From Tuberibacillus calidus DSM 17572 (GTDB lineage Bacteria > Bacillota > Bacilli > Bacillales > Sporolactobacillaceae): a DNA stretch of 64,000 nt. Shown one piece after another: positions 26,357 through 35,299 of this stretch. The notes under the pieces are model-generated. The model saw only the letters and a program-made list of their open reading frames with translations, was not told the DNA's origin and searched no databases. Position 1 is the stretch's first letter; every line of letters begins with the position of its first letter. The stretch spans positions 1 through 64,000 of the forward strand of contig NZ_AUMM01000011.1 of the NCBI RefSeq assembly GCF_000430685.1. The letters are read 5' to 3'. The position numbers and the translations under genes were made by a program.

Positions 26357-27204
26357 TTCGTATATTGTGGTGCCGGACGCCCTTCCGTGACATATTCCAA
26401 AAGGCGTTTGGACATCTGAGCATAGCCTTCTTTGTTAGGATGGAAATGGTCGTCATATAGCCATTCATCAGTATGATTTTGAAAAAGGTCAGCCGTCGGT
26501 ATGAATACTGTATGGGGATATTTCTCTAAAATGCGTTCGCTTGACTGATTCCATTCACTTAAAATCGCCGTAAATTGCGCATCGAGGCCCGGAAGCAAAT
26601 CCTCAAAAGGGTTATAAAGACCTAGGTAGTAAATGGTTGCTTTGGGATTCAGTTCATGAATGATCCGTAAAATTTCATTAAAATTCTGTTCAAAAACTTG
26701 CCTGCGTTTATCAAAATCCTTCTTACTTAAATGAAGAAAATTTTCCTTAATCACACCGACCAAATCATTGCCGCCAATCGTCATAAATATGAGATCCGCG
26801 CTTTTTATACTTTGTTCGACCTTTTCCTTTTTCAAAACGTTGAGTAAATCTAAAGTTGTATCACCTTTTACGCCATAGTCCTTAAAATGAACGCCAGAAG
26901 TTGTATCCGATTGTTGAAGTTGTTGCACGGTCATGCCGGCATAACCCAAATCATTGGGATCGCCGACACCGGCTGTCAATGAATCTCCTAAACCTATGAT
27001 ATTTAAAGATGTGGCCATCGGCCTGAGTGATGTTTTCATAGTTTCATAGGTAATGGCTGTAGGATCTTCAGATGCCGCGGGGCGCTGTAACCAATAAAAG
27101 GTGCCGGCACCAAGCATGATGAAGGCTAGTAAGCCGATGAATAAAGAAATTCCTTTTTTACTTGCCTCTCTTTTCACGCGTCCGCGCGTATTTAAGTTAG
27201 TCAT
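26350..27204 (-). CDS. SGNH/GDSL-family hydrolase, membrane-anchored (YpmR-like)
   Basis: A 284-residue esterase/lipase-like protein. Residues ~18-38 form an N-terminal membrane anchor or uncleaved signal (GISLFIGLLAFIMLGAGTFYW), so the catalytic domain probably faces outward. The SGNH residues are visible: block I IIGLGDSLTAGVG (Ser), Gly in DYGVKGDTT, GGND (Asn), and block V DDHFHPNKEG (Asp/His). Similar to B. subtilis YpmR as I recall it. It overlaps the upstream YneQ-like gene by 8 bases. Confidence 0.88.
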   Translation of the reverse strand: MTNLNTRGRVKREASKKGISLFIGLLAFIMLGAGTFYWLQRPAASEDPTAITYETMKTSLRPMATSLNIIGLGDSLTAGVGDPNDLGYAGMTVQQLQQSDTTSGVHFKDYGVKGDTTLDLLNVLKKEKVEQSIKSADLIFMTIGGNDLVGVIKENFLHLSKKDFDKRRQVFEQNFNEILRIIHELNPKATIYYLGLYNPFEDLLPGLDAQFTAILSEWNQSSERILEKYPHTVFIPTADLFQNHTDEWLYDDHFHPNKEGYAQMSKRLLEYVTEGRPAPQYTKK

Positions 27205-27511
27205 CGTGATCCTCCAAACGAAATCTTTTCAGATCTTCACTCTGCCCTTCTGCCAACAATACCTTTATTTGGGTTTCACCCATCAAGTCATAATGGGGAT
27301 AGGGGCTTCGGCGATCAATCCATTTCGCTTTTAAGCCATACTTTTCGCCCCAACGCTTCAGTTTGTCGAGATCAGAGCACCCTGCTTTAGTCACTGTTTT
27401 ATATTGAGGAAAGCGAGGGTCGTGCCAAAAATGCGTAATCAAGGCTACTTCTCCTGACGCCACTTTTTGCTTCCAAAGTGTGAGTTCCTCTCTTTTTATT
27501 CCAAAGGCCAT
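27197..27511 (-). CDS. YneQ-like conserved small protein
   Basis: A 104-residue soluble protein: AFGIKREELTLWKQKVASGE, then ITHFWHDPRFP and TVTKAGCSDLDKLKRWGEKYGL, then RSPYPHYDLMG. This resembles B. subtilis YneQ as I recall it, a protein without known function. ATG at 27511 is preferred over GTG at 27520, which would sit on the AGAGAG site. It is translationally coupled to the following GDSL hydrolase gene. Confidence 0.72.
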   Translation of the reverse strand: MAFGIKREELTLWKQKVASGEVALITHFWHDPRFPQYKTVTKAGCSDLDKLKRWGEKYGLKAKWIDRRSPYPHYDLMGETQIKVLLAEGQSEDLKRFRLEDHDD

Positions 27512-27592
27512 TCCTCTCACAACTCTCTAGAAATCTTACTTTCATATTAACATATTTTGACTTCGAGATTTATTTAATAAATATGGAAAAAC

Positions 27593-27625
27593 ATCGAAAC
27601 AACGGTCTTCTACCGTTGTTTCGAT
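27593..27625 (-). terminator. Terminator after the FbpB-like gene
   Basis: ATCGAAACAACGG (27593-27605) is the perfect inverse of CCGTTGTTTCGAT (27613-27625), with T-rich sequence on both sides. It begins 3 bases after the small gene stop. Confidence 0.9.
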
Positions 27626-27627
27626 GT

Positions 27628-27750
27628 TTAATTTTTATTTGTATGCTTTTTCTCGATTTTAGCATCAATCTTTTCAAGCGCAAGATGATCTTTTAAAATT
27701 TCTGACTTATTTTTTGTCATTAATTCTTTAAAGGAAAGGCGCTTTCGCAT
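27628..27750 (-). CDS. FbpB-family small basic protein
   Basis: A 40-residue basic protein (MRKRLSFKELMTKNKSEIL, then DAKIEKKHTN). The start RKRLSFKELM.KNK is the hallmark of the FbpB family, small proteins that in B. subtilis help the FsrA RNA repress iron-rich enzymes during iron limitation. ATG at 27750 follows AGAGGTGAT at good spacing and a perfect terminator lies right after the stop. Whether it works in iron sparing here is inference; no FsrA-like RNA was identified, and other small FbpB-like proteins exist. Confidence 0.82.
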   Translation of the reverse strand: MRKRLSFKELMTKNKSEILKDHLALEKIDAKIEKKHTNKN

Positions 27751-27843
27751 GTCAATCACCTCTTTCCAAATATTATTATACATGACATTATTAACGACTT
27801 TTCATGTAATTATTACAAAAGTATGAATTTTATTCGATTATCG

Positions 27844-28404
27844 TCATCTTTTCAAACGCCATTCGCTCCGCAAGAGACGATAAACGTTGACGTCTACCCA
27901 AGTGTCTCCCCACCGCTCCCATTGCTTGAGACAGCCCTCGAATGTGAAAGGACTTTTTTCCATTAATGCATTCGCTGCCTTATTTAGCGTGGCGATTTTA
28001 GCGGTGAGTCGGTTGAGCTTAAGCGTCGCAAATCCGAAATCAACGAGTTGCCTCATGCCTTCTTCGGCAAGACCGCGGTGACGAAACGGTTTCATTAATT
28101 CACCGCCAATCTCCGCTTTTTTATGGACGTAATCAATGCTATGAAAGCCGCATGATCCGATAAAACGCCTGTCCTCACGTAACTCAACGGCCCAGCGAAT
28201 TTGCGGTATGCCTGGATAATAAACGGAATAGATTTGAATAAAATCGATGGCTTCACGCCAATCTTTCAGTATTTCCCCGCCGTCAAAACGCATTGTCTCC
28301 GGATCAGAGAATAATTGGTAGACACTCGCCACGTCTGTATACTGAAAAGGGCGAAACAACAGGTGTTCCGATTGCATCACCGGAAACGGTATGTGCATCA
28401 TCAT
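27844..28404 (-). CDS. GNAT-family N-acetyltransferase (RimJ/RimL type)
   Basis: A 186-residue acetyltransferase: HLLFRPFQYTDVASVYQLFSDPETMRFDGG at the N-terminus, IGSCGFHSIDYVHKKAEIGGELMKPFRHRGLAEEGMRQLVDFGF (acetyl-CoA site, R.RGLA) and LNRLTAKIATLNKAANALME, all typical of the RimJ/RimL branch. The target is unknown. Three consecutive ATG codons follow GGGGGG, so the exact start is uncertain by two codons. Confidence 0.85.
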   Translation of the reverse strand: MMMHIPFPVMQSEHLLFRPFQYTDVASVYQLFSDPETMRFDGGEILKDWREAIDFIQIYSVYYPGIPQIRWAVELREDRRFIGSCGFHSIDYVHKKAEIGGELMKPFRHRGLAEEGMRQLVDFGFATLKLNRLTAKIATLNKAANALMEKSPFTFEGCLKQWERWGDTWVDVNVYRLLRSEWRLKR

Positions 28405-28444
28405 CCCCCCATCTAATATCAGAATATTTTATTGATAAAAAAAC

Positions 28445-28478
28445 GGAACCCTTTCCCAAAAGAATGGGAAAGGATTCC
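28445..28478 (-). terminator. Terminator of the aminotransferase-ThDP enzyme operon
   Basis: GGAACCCTTTCCCA (28445-28458) pairs with TGGGAAAGGATTCC (28465-28478), and the minus strand continues with GTTTTTTTAT. Confidence 0.88.
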
Positions 28479-28499
28479 AATGGCCAATTTCAAAACCTT

Positions 28500-30176
28500 T
28501 TACAAACGCTTCTTTAATTCGCTTAAGGTACTGCCAACGGAGATGATCTCAGGATCCGTTTTTATGTCAATTAAAAAGGGGCCGTCAGATCGCTTTGTCA
28601 ACGCCAGCCGGAGCGCTTTTCTTAAATCATCGACAGTCTGAACGCGCATGCTTTCAGCATTCATGGCTCGGGCAACGGCGGCAAAATCGACCGAACCTAA
28701 ATCAGTGGCAATGACGCGGTTCGGAAACATTTTTTCTTGGTGCATGCGAATCGTGCCATACATGGCATTATTAAATACCAAGGCCATGACGGATAGTCTT
28801 TCCCGTACAGCTGTCTCCAACTCTTGCATGGTCATCATAAAACCACCGTCTCCGGATAATGAGACGACAACCCTGTTTGGTTGAGCCATTTTCACGCCCA
28901 AAGCGGCCGGAAAACCATAACCCATCGCACCTGATGTGGGGCCGACATAGGTTTTCTTTTCTGTAAAAGGGTAATAGGCATGGAGCCATCCGGCAAAGTT
29001 CCCGGCATCATTCGTGATGATCGCATCTTTTGGCAGTTCTTCTATGAGCGCTTGGATTACAGCCTTCGGATGCAATCCCTCTTGAAGCTCCGTTGTCCCT
29101 CCCCAATCAAGGGTCGACGCCTGCACATAAACTTTCCGCCTTTCCTCTCGCCATTGGGTAAAACGGGACGGGTCGATCCAGCCTTGCGCTTGATTTTGTA
29201 AAGCCAATAGCGCTCGCCGACAATCGGAAATAATCCCGAGATCCGGCACAACGGCTTTTCCAACAACGGACGCGTCGCAGTCAATATGGATGATTTGTTG
29301 ATTTGCTGAAAAAAGCGCGTAATCTTGGGTCGTCACCTCGGATAACCGCGAGCCCAAAACCAAAACGACATCGGCGCTTTTGGCCGTTTCCACGATGCCC
29401 TTGGCCGGAGCAAGCCCGAGATGGCCGACGTAATGAGGATGGTGATTTGGAAACACATCATGCCTCCTGAAACTCGCCATCACTGGGATACCCGTGTTTT
29501 CGGAAAAGCGCAAAAGGTCATCTTCGGCATCCGCCCATTTGATGCCGCCTCCTGCAAGTATCAGAGGGCGCTCGGCGTTTGCCAAAAGCCGGACCGCTTC
29601 ACCTATGCTCTCATCATCGGGATGAGGTTTGCTGAGCCTTAGAGGGTCCGAAAAACGAACCGTGACCTCTTTATTCAGGACGTCTTCCGGAAAAGCGACA
29701 ACGACGGGCCCGGGGCGTCCGGTAACCGCGAGTCTCACCGCACGTTGTACGATTTCTGGAATTCTTTCTGCAGAAGACACTTCCACAGCCCATTTAGCGA
29801 TCGGCGCAAAAAAGCGTTCCAGATCCGTCTCTTGAAATCCTTCGCGGCCGCGGAACCGGCTATCCACTTGCCCAAGAAACACGATCATCGGTGTTGAATC
29901 TTGTTGAGCGGTATGGACACCGATGCTCAGATTAGCGGCCCCGACCGCTCGGGTCGCCATGACGACGGCCGGTTTTCCGATTGCTTTGGCGTAACCTTCC
30001 GCCATAAATGCCGCGCCGCTTTCGTGACGGGTAGCGGTCAGCCGAATGGTTGGATGCTCATAAAGCGCATCCATGATTGGCAAATAACTCTCTCCCGGTA
30101 CACAAAAAGCTTGTGTAATCCCTTCGATTTCGAGGCAGCGAACAATGGCTTGAGCAGCCGTTAACTTTTGCATCAT
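28500..30176 (-). CDS. ThDP-dependent enzyme, acetolactate synthase/decarboxylase-like
   Basis: A 558-residue three-domain thiamine diphosphate enzyme. The N-terminal domain has the cofactor-activating Glu52 (TATRHESGAAFMAEGYA), the middle domain has PLILAGGGIKW, and the C-terminal domain has the ThDP/Mg motif SLSGDGGFMMTMQELETAVR ending in FNNAMYGTIRMHQ. The family includes acetolactate synthase, 2-oxoacid decarboxylases and 2-hydroxyacyl-CoA lyase, and sequence alone does not decide. It lies 18 bases after an aminotransferase gene in the same transcript, next to lysine dehydrogenase. I infer it may decarboxylate the 2-oxo acid made there (2-oxoadipate). No small regulatory subunit gene is present, so an IlvB role is unlikely. 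Confidence 0.8.
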   Translation of the reverse strand: MMQKLTAAQAIVRCLEIEGITQAFCVPGESYLPIMDALYEHPTIRLTATRHESGAAFMAEGYAKAIGKPAVVMATRAVGAANLSIGVHTAQQDSTPMIVFLGQVDSRFRGREGFQETDLERFFAPIAKWAVEVSSAERIPEIVQRAVRLAVTGRPGPVVVAFPEDVLNKEVTVRFSDPLRLSKPHPDDESIGEAVRLLANAERPLILAGGGIKWADAEDDLLRFSENTGIPVMASFRRHDVFPNHHPHYVGHLGLAPAKGIVETAKSADVVLVLGSRLSEVTTQDYALFSANQQIIHIDCDASVVGKAVVPDLGIISDCRRALLALQNQAQGWIDPSRFTQWREERRKVYVQASTLDWGGTTELQEGLHPKAVIQALIEELPKDAIITNDAGNFAGWLHAYYPFTEKKTYVGPTSGAMGYGFPAALGVKMAQPNRVVVSLSGDGGFMMTMQELETAVRERLSVMALVFNNAMYGTIRMHQEKMFPNRVIATDLGSVDFAAVARAMNAESMRVQTVDDLRKALRLALTKRSDGPFLIDIKTDPEIISVGSTLSELKKRL

Positions 30177-30194
30177 TTTATCCCCTCGCCTTTC

Positions 30195-31373
30195 TTACTC
30201 TGTTTTTCCGGGCATCAACGTGCGTATGCGGTTTGCTGCCTCAATCAGCCGGCTGTCGGGTACGGAAAGTGAAATTCGGAAATACCCTTCCCCGCCCGGT
30301 CCGAAAGCATTACCTGGTGTCATGATCACCCCGGTTTGGACCATCACTTTTTCACAAAATCCGGCAGATGTTTCCCCGTCCGGAACACGGGCCCATAAAA
30401 AAATGCTGCCTTTAGGTTTGTTCACCTGTATACCGACGGACCGAAGCGCTTCCACCAGCACATCAGCCCTTTTTTCGTAGATGGCATTGCGCTCGTCCAG
30501 AAAACTGAGATCGCTGTTCAATGCCCGAGCCGCCGCTTTTTGAATCGGCAAGAATTGACTGGTATCGAGATTACTTTTCAACGTCGACAATAACCGAATG
30601 ATTTTGGCGTTACCGACTAAATAGCCGATGCGCCACCCTGTCATATTAAAACCTTTGGATAGGGAGCCAAATTCGACGACCGATTCCTTAGCGCCTTTCA
30701 CTTGTAAAATGCTCGGTGCCCGGTAACCGCCAAACGTCACCAACTGATAAGCGGCGTCATGCGCGAGCCAAATCCCATGTGTTTTGAAAAAGGAAACGGC
30801 TGCTTCAAAAAAATCAAGATCAGCCACTGCCCCTGTCGGATTCCCTGGATAATTTAAAATTGCAAGCTTTGTCTTTCTTAAAACCTCCTTGGGAATTGCA
30901 TCAAAAATCGGACGAAAGCCATGATCCTCCGGCATCGGCATGCGATAAAGGCCGCAACCCGCAATATATGTAGCCATCGAATAAACGGGATAACTCGGAT
31001 CGGGTATCAAGATGAGATCTTCCGGGTCAGCCATCGCTTGGACGAGATGAGCTATGCCTTCCTTTGACCCGATTAAGGCGAGCACTTCGGTTTCGGGATC
31101 TAAATCAACGTCATACACTCGCTTATAAAACGAGGCGACTGCTTCTCGAAATGCCAAGCACCCGTTAAACGGCGAATAACGCATATTTTGTTGATCTTCC
31201 AATTCACTGACCAACTGTTCCTTAATGAAGTCGGGTGTTGGCAAGTCCGGATCACCGATGCCAAGATCGATAATATCCACTCCCCTGTCAAGCAATTCCT
31301 TTTTGCGCCGATTTAAGTTTGAAAATAAATATGGAGGTAAGGCGCGCATATGGGTAGCCGCTGGTTCCTTCAT
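30195..31373 (-). CDS. PLP-dependent class I/II aminotransferase (DapL/aspartate aminotransferase-like)
   Basis: A 392-residue fold-type I aminotransferase. It shows DIIDLGIGDPDLPTPDF, YSPFNGCLAFREAVASFY, NYPGNPTGAV (PLP contact Asn), HDAAYQL and the Schiff-base lysine in SLSKGFNMTGWRIGYLVG, with the C-terminal FRISLSVP arginine for the substrate carboxylate. It resembles LL-diaminopimelate and N-succinyl-diaminopimelate aminotransferase relatives. It heads an operon with the ThDP enzyme and is divergent from the lysine dehydrogenase operon, so 2-aminoadipate is the likeliest amino donor by context. ATG at 31373 follows AGGGGAG. Confidence 0.82.
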   Translation of the reverse strand: MKEPAATHMRALPPYLFSNLNRRKKELLDRGVDIIDLGIGDPDLPTPDFIKEQLVSELEDQQNMRYSPFNGCLAFREAVASFYKRVYDVDLDPETEVLALIGSKEGIAHLVQAMADPEDLILIPDPSYPVYSMATYIAGCGLYRMPMPEDHGFRPIFDAIPKEVLRKTKLAILNYPGNPTGAVADLDFFEAAVSFFKTHGIWLAHDAAYQLVTFGGYRAPSILQVKGAKESVVEFGSLSKGFNMTGWRIGYLVGNAKIIRLLSTLKSNLDTSQFLPIQKAAARALNSDLSFLDERNAIYEKRADVLVEALRSVGIQVNKPKGSIFLWARVPDGETSAGFCEKVMVQTGVIMTPGNAFGPGGEGYFRISLSVPDSRLIEAANRIRTLMPGKTE

Positions 31374-31716
31374 ATTCTCCCCTCGCGTTTCATTATTTGG
31401 AATAATGTTCCGAATATTGATTCTATAGCCAATTATATTTTAATTCATTTTACTTGTAAAGATGACTCGGCTCTCGCAGCTTTGGCCAATACAGACCTGA
31501 GTGATCCTTATGCTTGCCTGAAAAACTGTATGCTTACCTATAACGGTTTTCTTTATAATTATCGCTAAAATAGTACAAACGTTGTTTATTTTTTGAATAA
31601 ACTGTTGAAGGAAGCTTAAATTCATTTTATAATGAAAGTGCATTCCATTTAACGTTTTACAATATGAAACGGAATGCGATGTAAGCGGTTACGCCATACA
31701 AAAAGGAGGGGTTAAA
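31374..31716. other. Divergent control region of the lysine-type catabolic operons
   Basis: A 343-base region with no gene. It holds a palindrome GGAATAATGTTCC (31399-31411) near the aminotransferase start, and a promoter, an inverted repeat and a cre-like site in front of the aldehyde dehydrogenase gene (listed separately). Confidence 0.55.
31605..31693 (+). promoter_or_regulatory. Promoter with downstream inverted repeat and cre-like site
   Basis: TTGAAG (31605-31610) and TATAAT (31628-31633) are 17 bases apart. Downstream, GCATTCCATTT and AAACGGAATGC form an inverted repeat. TGTAAGCGGTTACG (31680-31693) matches the CcpA cre consensus at nearly every position. This placement after the start site fits roadblock-type carbon catabolite repression of the aldehyde dehydrogenase-lysine dehydrogenase operon. 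Confidence 0.6.
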
Positions 31717-33216
31717 TTGCCATCAACAACAACACAAGTCACCTATATGAACTACATAAACGGTGAGTGGAAACCCGCACGGGACGGGAAAACGTTGCCA
31801 AACGTGAATCCGGCGAACGGAGACATTCTCGGCTATGTCACGGTCTCTTCACCTATTGAAGTGGATGAGGCTGCCCGAGCAGCTAAAGCCGCGCAAAAAG
31901 CGTGGGCGAAAGTACCGGCTCCGAAACGAGGCGAGTTTTTGTATCGCATCGGTGAAAAGCTGCGTGAGCGCAAAGAGAATCTTGCCCGCCTCTTGACAAA
32001 AGAAATGGGCAAAGTCATTGAAGAAGCTCGCGGTGAAGTCCAGGAAGCGATCGATATGGCCTATTTCATGGGCGGGGAAGGCCGAAGGCTTGCTGGGCAA
32101 ACCGTTCCATCTGAATTGCCGGACAAACACGCCATGAGCATACGCATGCCCGTTGGTGTTGCTGGACTCATCACCCCCTGGAATTTTCCCATTGCGATCG
32201 CCAGTTGGAAGATCTTCCCTGCCCTCGTTGGCGGTAACACCGTCGTCTGGAAACCAGCAACGGATACGCCAGCATTAGCCTACGAATTTGTCAAGATTTT
32301 CGAAGAGGTTGGTTTACCGAAAGGTGTTGTCAATCTCGTTTATGGCTCTGGCGGCACGGTCGGAACGGCCATTGTCGACCACCCTGACATCGACATCGTT
32401 TCTTTTACGGGATCAACGGAAGTTGGTAGTGAAATCAACGGACGGGCTGGCCGTTTATTAAAACGCGTTTCCCTTGAAATGGGTGGTAAAAACGCCATTA
32501 TCGTCATGGATGATGCCAATCTAGATTTGGCGGTTGACGGTATTATTTGGAGTGCTTTTGGTACGGCTGGTCAGCGCTGTACAGCGACAAGCCGCGTGAT
32601 CGTTCATCGCAAAGTCAAATCGCTGTTAGAGGAAAAACTCTTAAGGCGAATCGAAACATTAAAACTCGGTGACGGGTTGGATGAGAGCGTGGATGTCGGA
32701 CCGGTCGTTAATGCCAAAGCGCTCGAACAAATCCACGCTTATATGAAAGTGGCAGAGGATGATGGTGCCGTTAAACTATGCGGTGGCCATATAGCCAAGG
32801 AAGGGGAGCTAGCAAAAGGTTATTATTTCGAGCCGACCGTGTTTACCGATGTCACTCGTGATATGCGCATTGCCAAAGAGGAAATTTTTGGCCCAGTCTT
32901 ATCGATCATTCCCGTTGACAGCTTAGAGGAAGCGATTGAAATCAATAATGAAGTGAATTACGGGCTTTCAAGTGCCATATACACCAATGATACAAGAAAC
33001 ACCTTTATCGCGATGCGCGATTTAGACACGGGGATTGTCTATATCAACGCCGGAACGACGGGCGCCGAAATTCACTTGCCGTTCGGCGGGACGAAGGCGA
33101 CTGGAAACGGGCATAGGGATTCAGGAATTGCTGCACTTGACGTGTTTACCGAATGGAAGAGCGTCTATGTCGACTATAGCGGCAAATTACAAAGAGCCCA
33201 AATCGATAACAACTAA
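31717..33216 (+). CDS. NAD(P)-dependent aldehyde dehydrogenase
   Basis: A 499-residue aldehyde dehydrogenase. Catalytic Cys288 is in TAGQRCTATSRVIV and the general-base Glu254 in SLEMGGKNAIIV; ITPWNFPIAIASWK and FTGSTEVG line the coenzyme site. The C-terminal TTGAEIHLPFGGTKATGNGHR is shared with 2-oxoglutarate-semialdehyde and aminoadipate-semialdehyde type enzymes. It is first in the operon with L-lysine 6-dehydrogenase, so I infer that it oxidises 2-aminoadipate 6-semialdehyde (piperideine-6-carboxylate) to 2-aminoadipate; glutarate semialdehyde is another possible substrate. TTG start with AGGAGGGG upstream. A cre-like site precedes it. Confidence 0.88.
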   Translation: MPSTTTQVTYMNYINGEWKPARDGKTLPNVNPANGDILGYVTVSSPIEVDEAARAAKAAQKAWAKVPAPKRGEFLYRIGEKLRERKENLARLLTKEMGKVIEEARGEVQEAIDMAYFMGGEGRRLAGQTVPSELPDKHAMSIRMPVGVAGLITPWNFPIAIASWKIFPALVGGNTVVWKPATDTPALAYEFVKIFEEVGLPKGVVNLVYGSGGTVGTAIVDHPDIDIVSFTGSTEVGSEINGRAGRLLKRVSLEMGGKNAIIVMDDANLDLAVDGIIWSAFGTAGQRCTATSRVIVHRKVKSLLEEKLLRRIETLKLGDGLDESVDVGPVVNAKALEQIHAYMKVAEDDGAVKLCGGHIAKEGELAKGYYFEPTVFTDVTRDMRIAKEEIFGPVLSIIPVDSLEEAIEINNEVNYGLSSAIYTNDTRNTFIAMRDLDTGIVYINAGTTGAEIHLPFGGTKATGNGHRDSGIAALDVFTEWKSVYVDYSGKLQRAQIDNN

Positions 33217-33272
33217 CCAAATGAGTCGTTTCCCCTTTTAAGATAATAGAAAGAAAAAGGAGTGGATGATCA

Positions 33273-34430
33273 ATGAAAGTTGCCGTATTAGGTGCCGGTC
33301 TCATGGGGAAAGAGGCCGCTCGGGACCTTGCCGCCTCACAAGGTGTGACGCAAGTTGTCATCGCTGACGTCGATATCACAAAAGCTGAGGAGGTTTGTCG
33401 AAAGCTTTCAAGTGACAAACTGAGCGCCGCCTATCTTGATGCGACAAATGATAACCAGTTAGCCGATTTTATGAAAGATTTTGATGTGGTCGTTAATGCC
33501 TTATTTTATACCTTTAACGAAAAGGTCGCGCGAACGGCCATTGCTTGCGGCGTTCATTCTGTAGACCTCGGTGGCCACATCGGGCATGTTACCGAAAAGG
33601 TTTTAGCGATGCATGATGATGCGGTGAAAGCCGGTGTAACGCTCATTCCCGACCTTGGTGTTGCGCCAGGGATGATTAACATTTTATCTGGACACGGTGT
33701 CAATCAACTCGACCAAGCCGACTCGATTAAAATCATGGTTGGTGGCATTCCCGTTCGTCCAGAACCGCCGTTCGGATACAACCATGTGTTCTCAATGGAA
33801 GGCGTTTTCGATCATTATACCGACCCGTCACTCGTTATTCGTGACGGAAAGAAAATGGAAGTGCCTTCTCTTTCCGAAATCGAAACCGTTTATTTTGAAA
33901 AATTTGGTCCTTTAGAGGCGTTTCATACGGCTGGCGGCACATCCACCCTGTCACTCTCATACCCTAATCTGAAAAACTTAGAATATAAAACCATTCGCTA
34001 TCCAGGCCATGCGGAAAAATTTCAGCTGCTTGTCGATCTCGGCCTGACAAAGCGGGGGCATGTCGTTGAAGTGGACGGTCAAAAAGTTGATGTGCGCAAA
34101 ACCATGTTAAAAGTGCTTGACCCCATCGTTGACTTGAAGGATAAGGACGATGTTGTTCTCCTACGCGTCTCTGTTTCCGGAACGAAGGATGGGCAACCGA
34201 AAACTTATGAGTACGAAATGATCACCTATAATGACAAAACGAATCGTGTGACAGCGATGGCAAGGTCAACGGCTTATACCATTTCAGTCGTGGCCCAAAT
34301 GATCGCTTCTGGGGTCATTACTAAAAGAGGCGTTTACGCACCAGAAACGATCGTACCCGGAGAAGTCTATATTCAAGAAATGGCCAAACGCGGTGTCATC
34401 ATTAAAGAAACAGAAAAAGCCGCGGTGTAA
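33273..34430 (+). CDS. L-lysine 6-dehydrogenase (saccharopine dehydrogenase-like)
   Basis: A 385-residue Rossmann-fold enzyme that matches, by eye over nearly its whole length, the L-lysine 6-dehydrogenase of Geobacillus stearothermophilus. Shared stretches include the start [71 protein letters not shown] and [16 protein letters not shown]. That enzyme deaminates the epsilon-amino group of lysine with NAD, giving 2-aminoadipate 6-semialdehyde, which cyclises to piperideine-6-carboxylate. It is second in the operon after the aldehyde dehydrogenase and before an IclR regulator. ATG follows AAGGAG. A saccharopine dehydrogenase role is less likely because no separate reductase half is present. 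Confidence 0.9.
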   Translation: MKVAVLGAGLMGKEAARDLAASQGVTQVVIADVDITKAEEVCRKLSSDKLSAAYLDATNDNQLADFMKDFDVVVNALFYTFNEKVARTAIACGVHSVDLGGHIGHVTEKVLAMHDDAVKAGVTLIPDLGVAPGMINILSGHGVNQLDQADSIKIMVGGIPVRPEPPFGYNHVFSMEGVFDHYTDPSLVIRDGKKMEVPSLSEIETVYFEKFGPLEAFHTAGGTSTLSLSYPNLKNLEYKTIRYPGHAEKFQLLVDLGLTKRGHVVEVDGQKVDVRKTMLKVLDPIVDLKDKDDVVLLRVSVSGTKDGQPKTYEYEMITYNDKTNRVTAMARSTAYTISVVAQMIASGVITKRGVYAPETIVPGEVYIQEMAKRGVIIKETEKAAV

Positions 34431-34510
34431 ACGGCTGAACGACTGGCGAGGCCGATCGGTGAAGTCCGCCTCGCCCTTCTTTCAAACCCAATGGATGGGG
34501 TGACCCGCTG

Positions 34511-35299
34511 ATGAATCAGAGTATTTTAAAGGCCTTTGACATTCTTGACTTATTTACCGAAAAAGAGACGGAATGGAGTCTTGTCGAGATTTCCAAACGA
34601 TTGCACATGCCAAAGCCAACGGTCTATCGGATTTTACAAACGTTGGAATCAAGAGGTTATGTTAAAAAAGAAAAATATTCGGAATACGACATCCGCTACC
34701 GATTAGGTTTAAAACTATTGGAATTAGGAAATCTAGCGGCCGAGCAATTGGAATTGCGGAAAATCGCCCTCCCCTATATGAAAAGCCTGCGCGATGAAAT
34801 TGATGAAGTCATCCACCTTGTGATCCTTGATGGCGATGAAGCGATTTACATCGAAAAAGTTGAAGGGTTAAAAGCGCTCCGCCTCGTCACACGCATTGGT
34901 AAGCGGGAACCGCTTCACGTCGGTTCCGGCCCGAAGCTTTTGCTAAGCTTCCAATCCGATGCGTTTATTAACCGCTATATTGATGGGATGTCAGCGAATA
35001 CCATCAATAAAAGAGGGATTTGGCATAAGCGTGACCTACTGGAAGAAATTGAGGAAATTCGTCAAAACGGGTATTCTGTGAGCATTGGCGAACAAGATCC
35101 TGATACCATCGGCGTCTCCTACCCGATCTTTGATTATACTGGCCATCTCGCCGCAGCCCTTGCCGTTAGCGGACCGGCGATTCGCTTCTTTGGCGAACGC
35201 GGTCAAATGATTCAAGAAAAAACGCAGCAAACGGCCGAACAAATCTCAAAGGCGCTCGGTTGGACGCTTTATACTTCCAACAATGGACAAGGAAAATAA
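34511..35299 (+). CDS. IclR-family transcriptional regulator
   Basis: A 262-residue regulator with an N-terminal winged helix (residues ~5-60, LVEISKRLHMPKPTVYRILQTLESRGYV) and a C-terminal IclR effector domain (LGLKLLELGNLAAEQ, VHLVILDGDEAIYIEKVEG, HVGSGPKLLLSF, GVSYPIFD). It lies just downstream of the lysine dehydrogenase gene and probably controls this cluster in response to a pathway acid. The palindrome GGAATAATGTTCC at 31399-31411 could be its operator. ATG follows GGGGTG. Its 3' end overlaps the convergent DUF5316-like gene by 31 bases. Confidence 0.9.
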   Translation: MNQSILKAFDILDLFTEKETEWSLVEISKRLHMPKPTVYRILQTLESRGYVKKEKYSEYDIRYRLGLKLLELGNLAAEQLELRKIALPYMKSLRDEIDEVIHLVILDGDEAIYIEKVEGLKALRLVTRIGKREPLHVGSGPKLLLSFQSDAFINRYIDGMSANTINKRGIWHKRDLLEEIEEIRQNGYSVSIGEQDPDTIGVSYPIFDYTGHLAAALAVSGPAIRFFGERGQMIQEKTQQTAEQISKALGWTLYTSNNGQGK

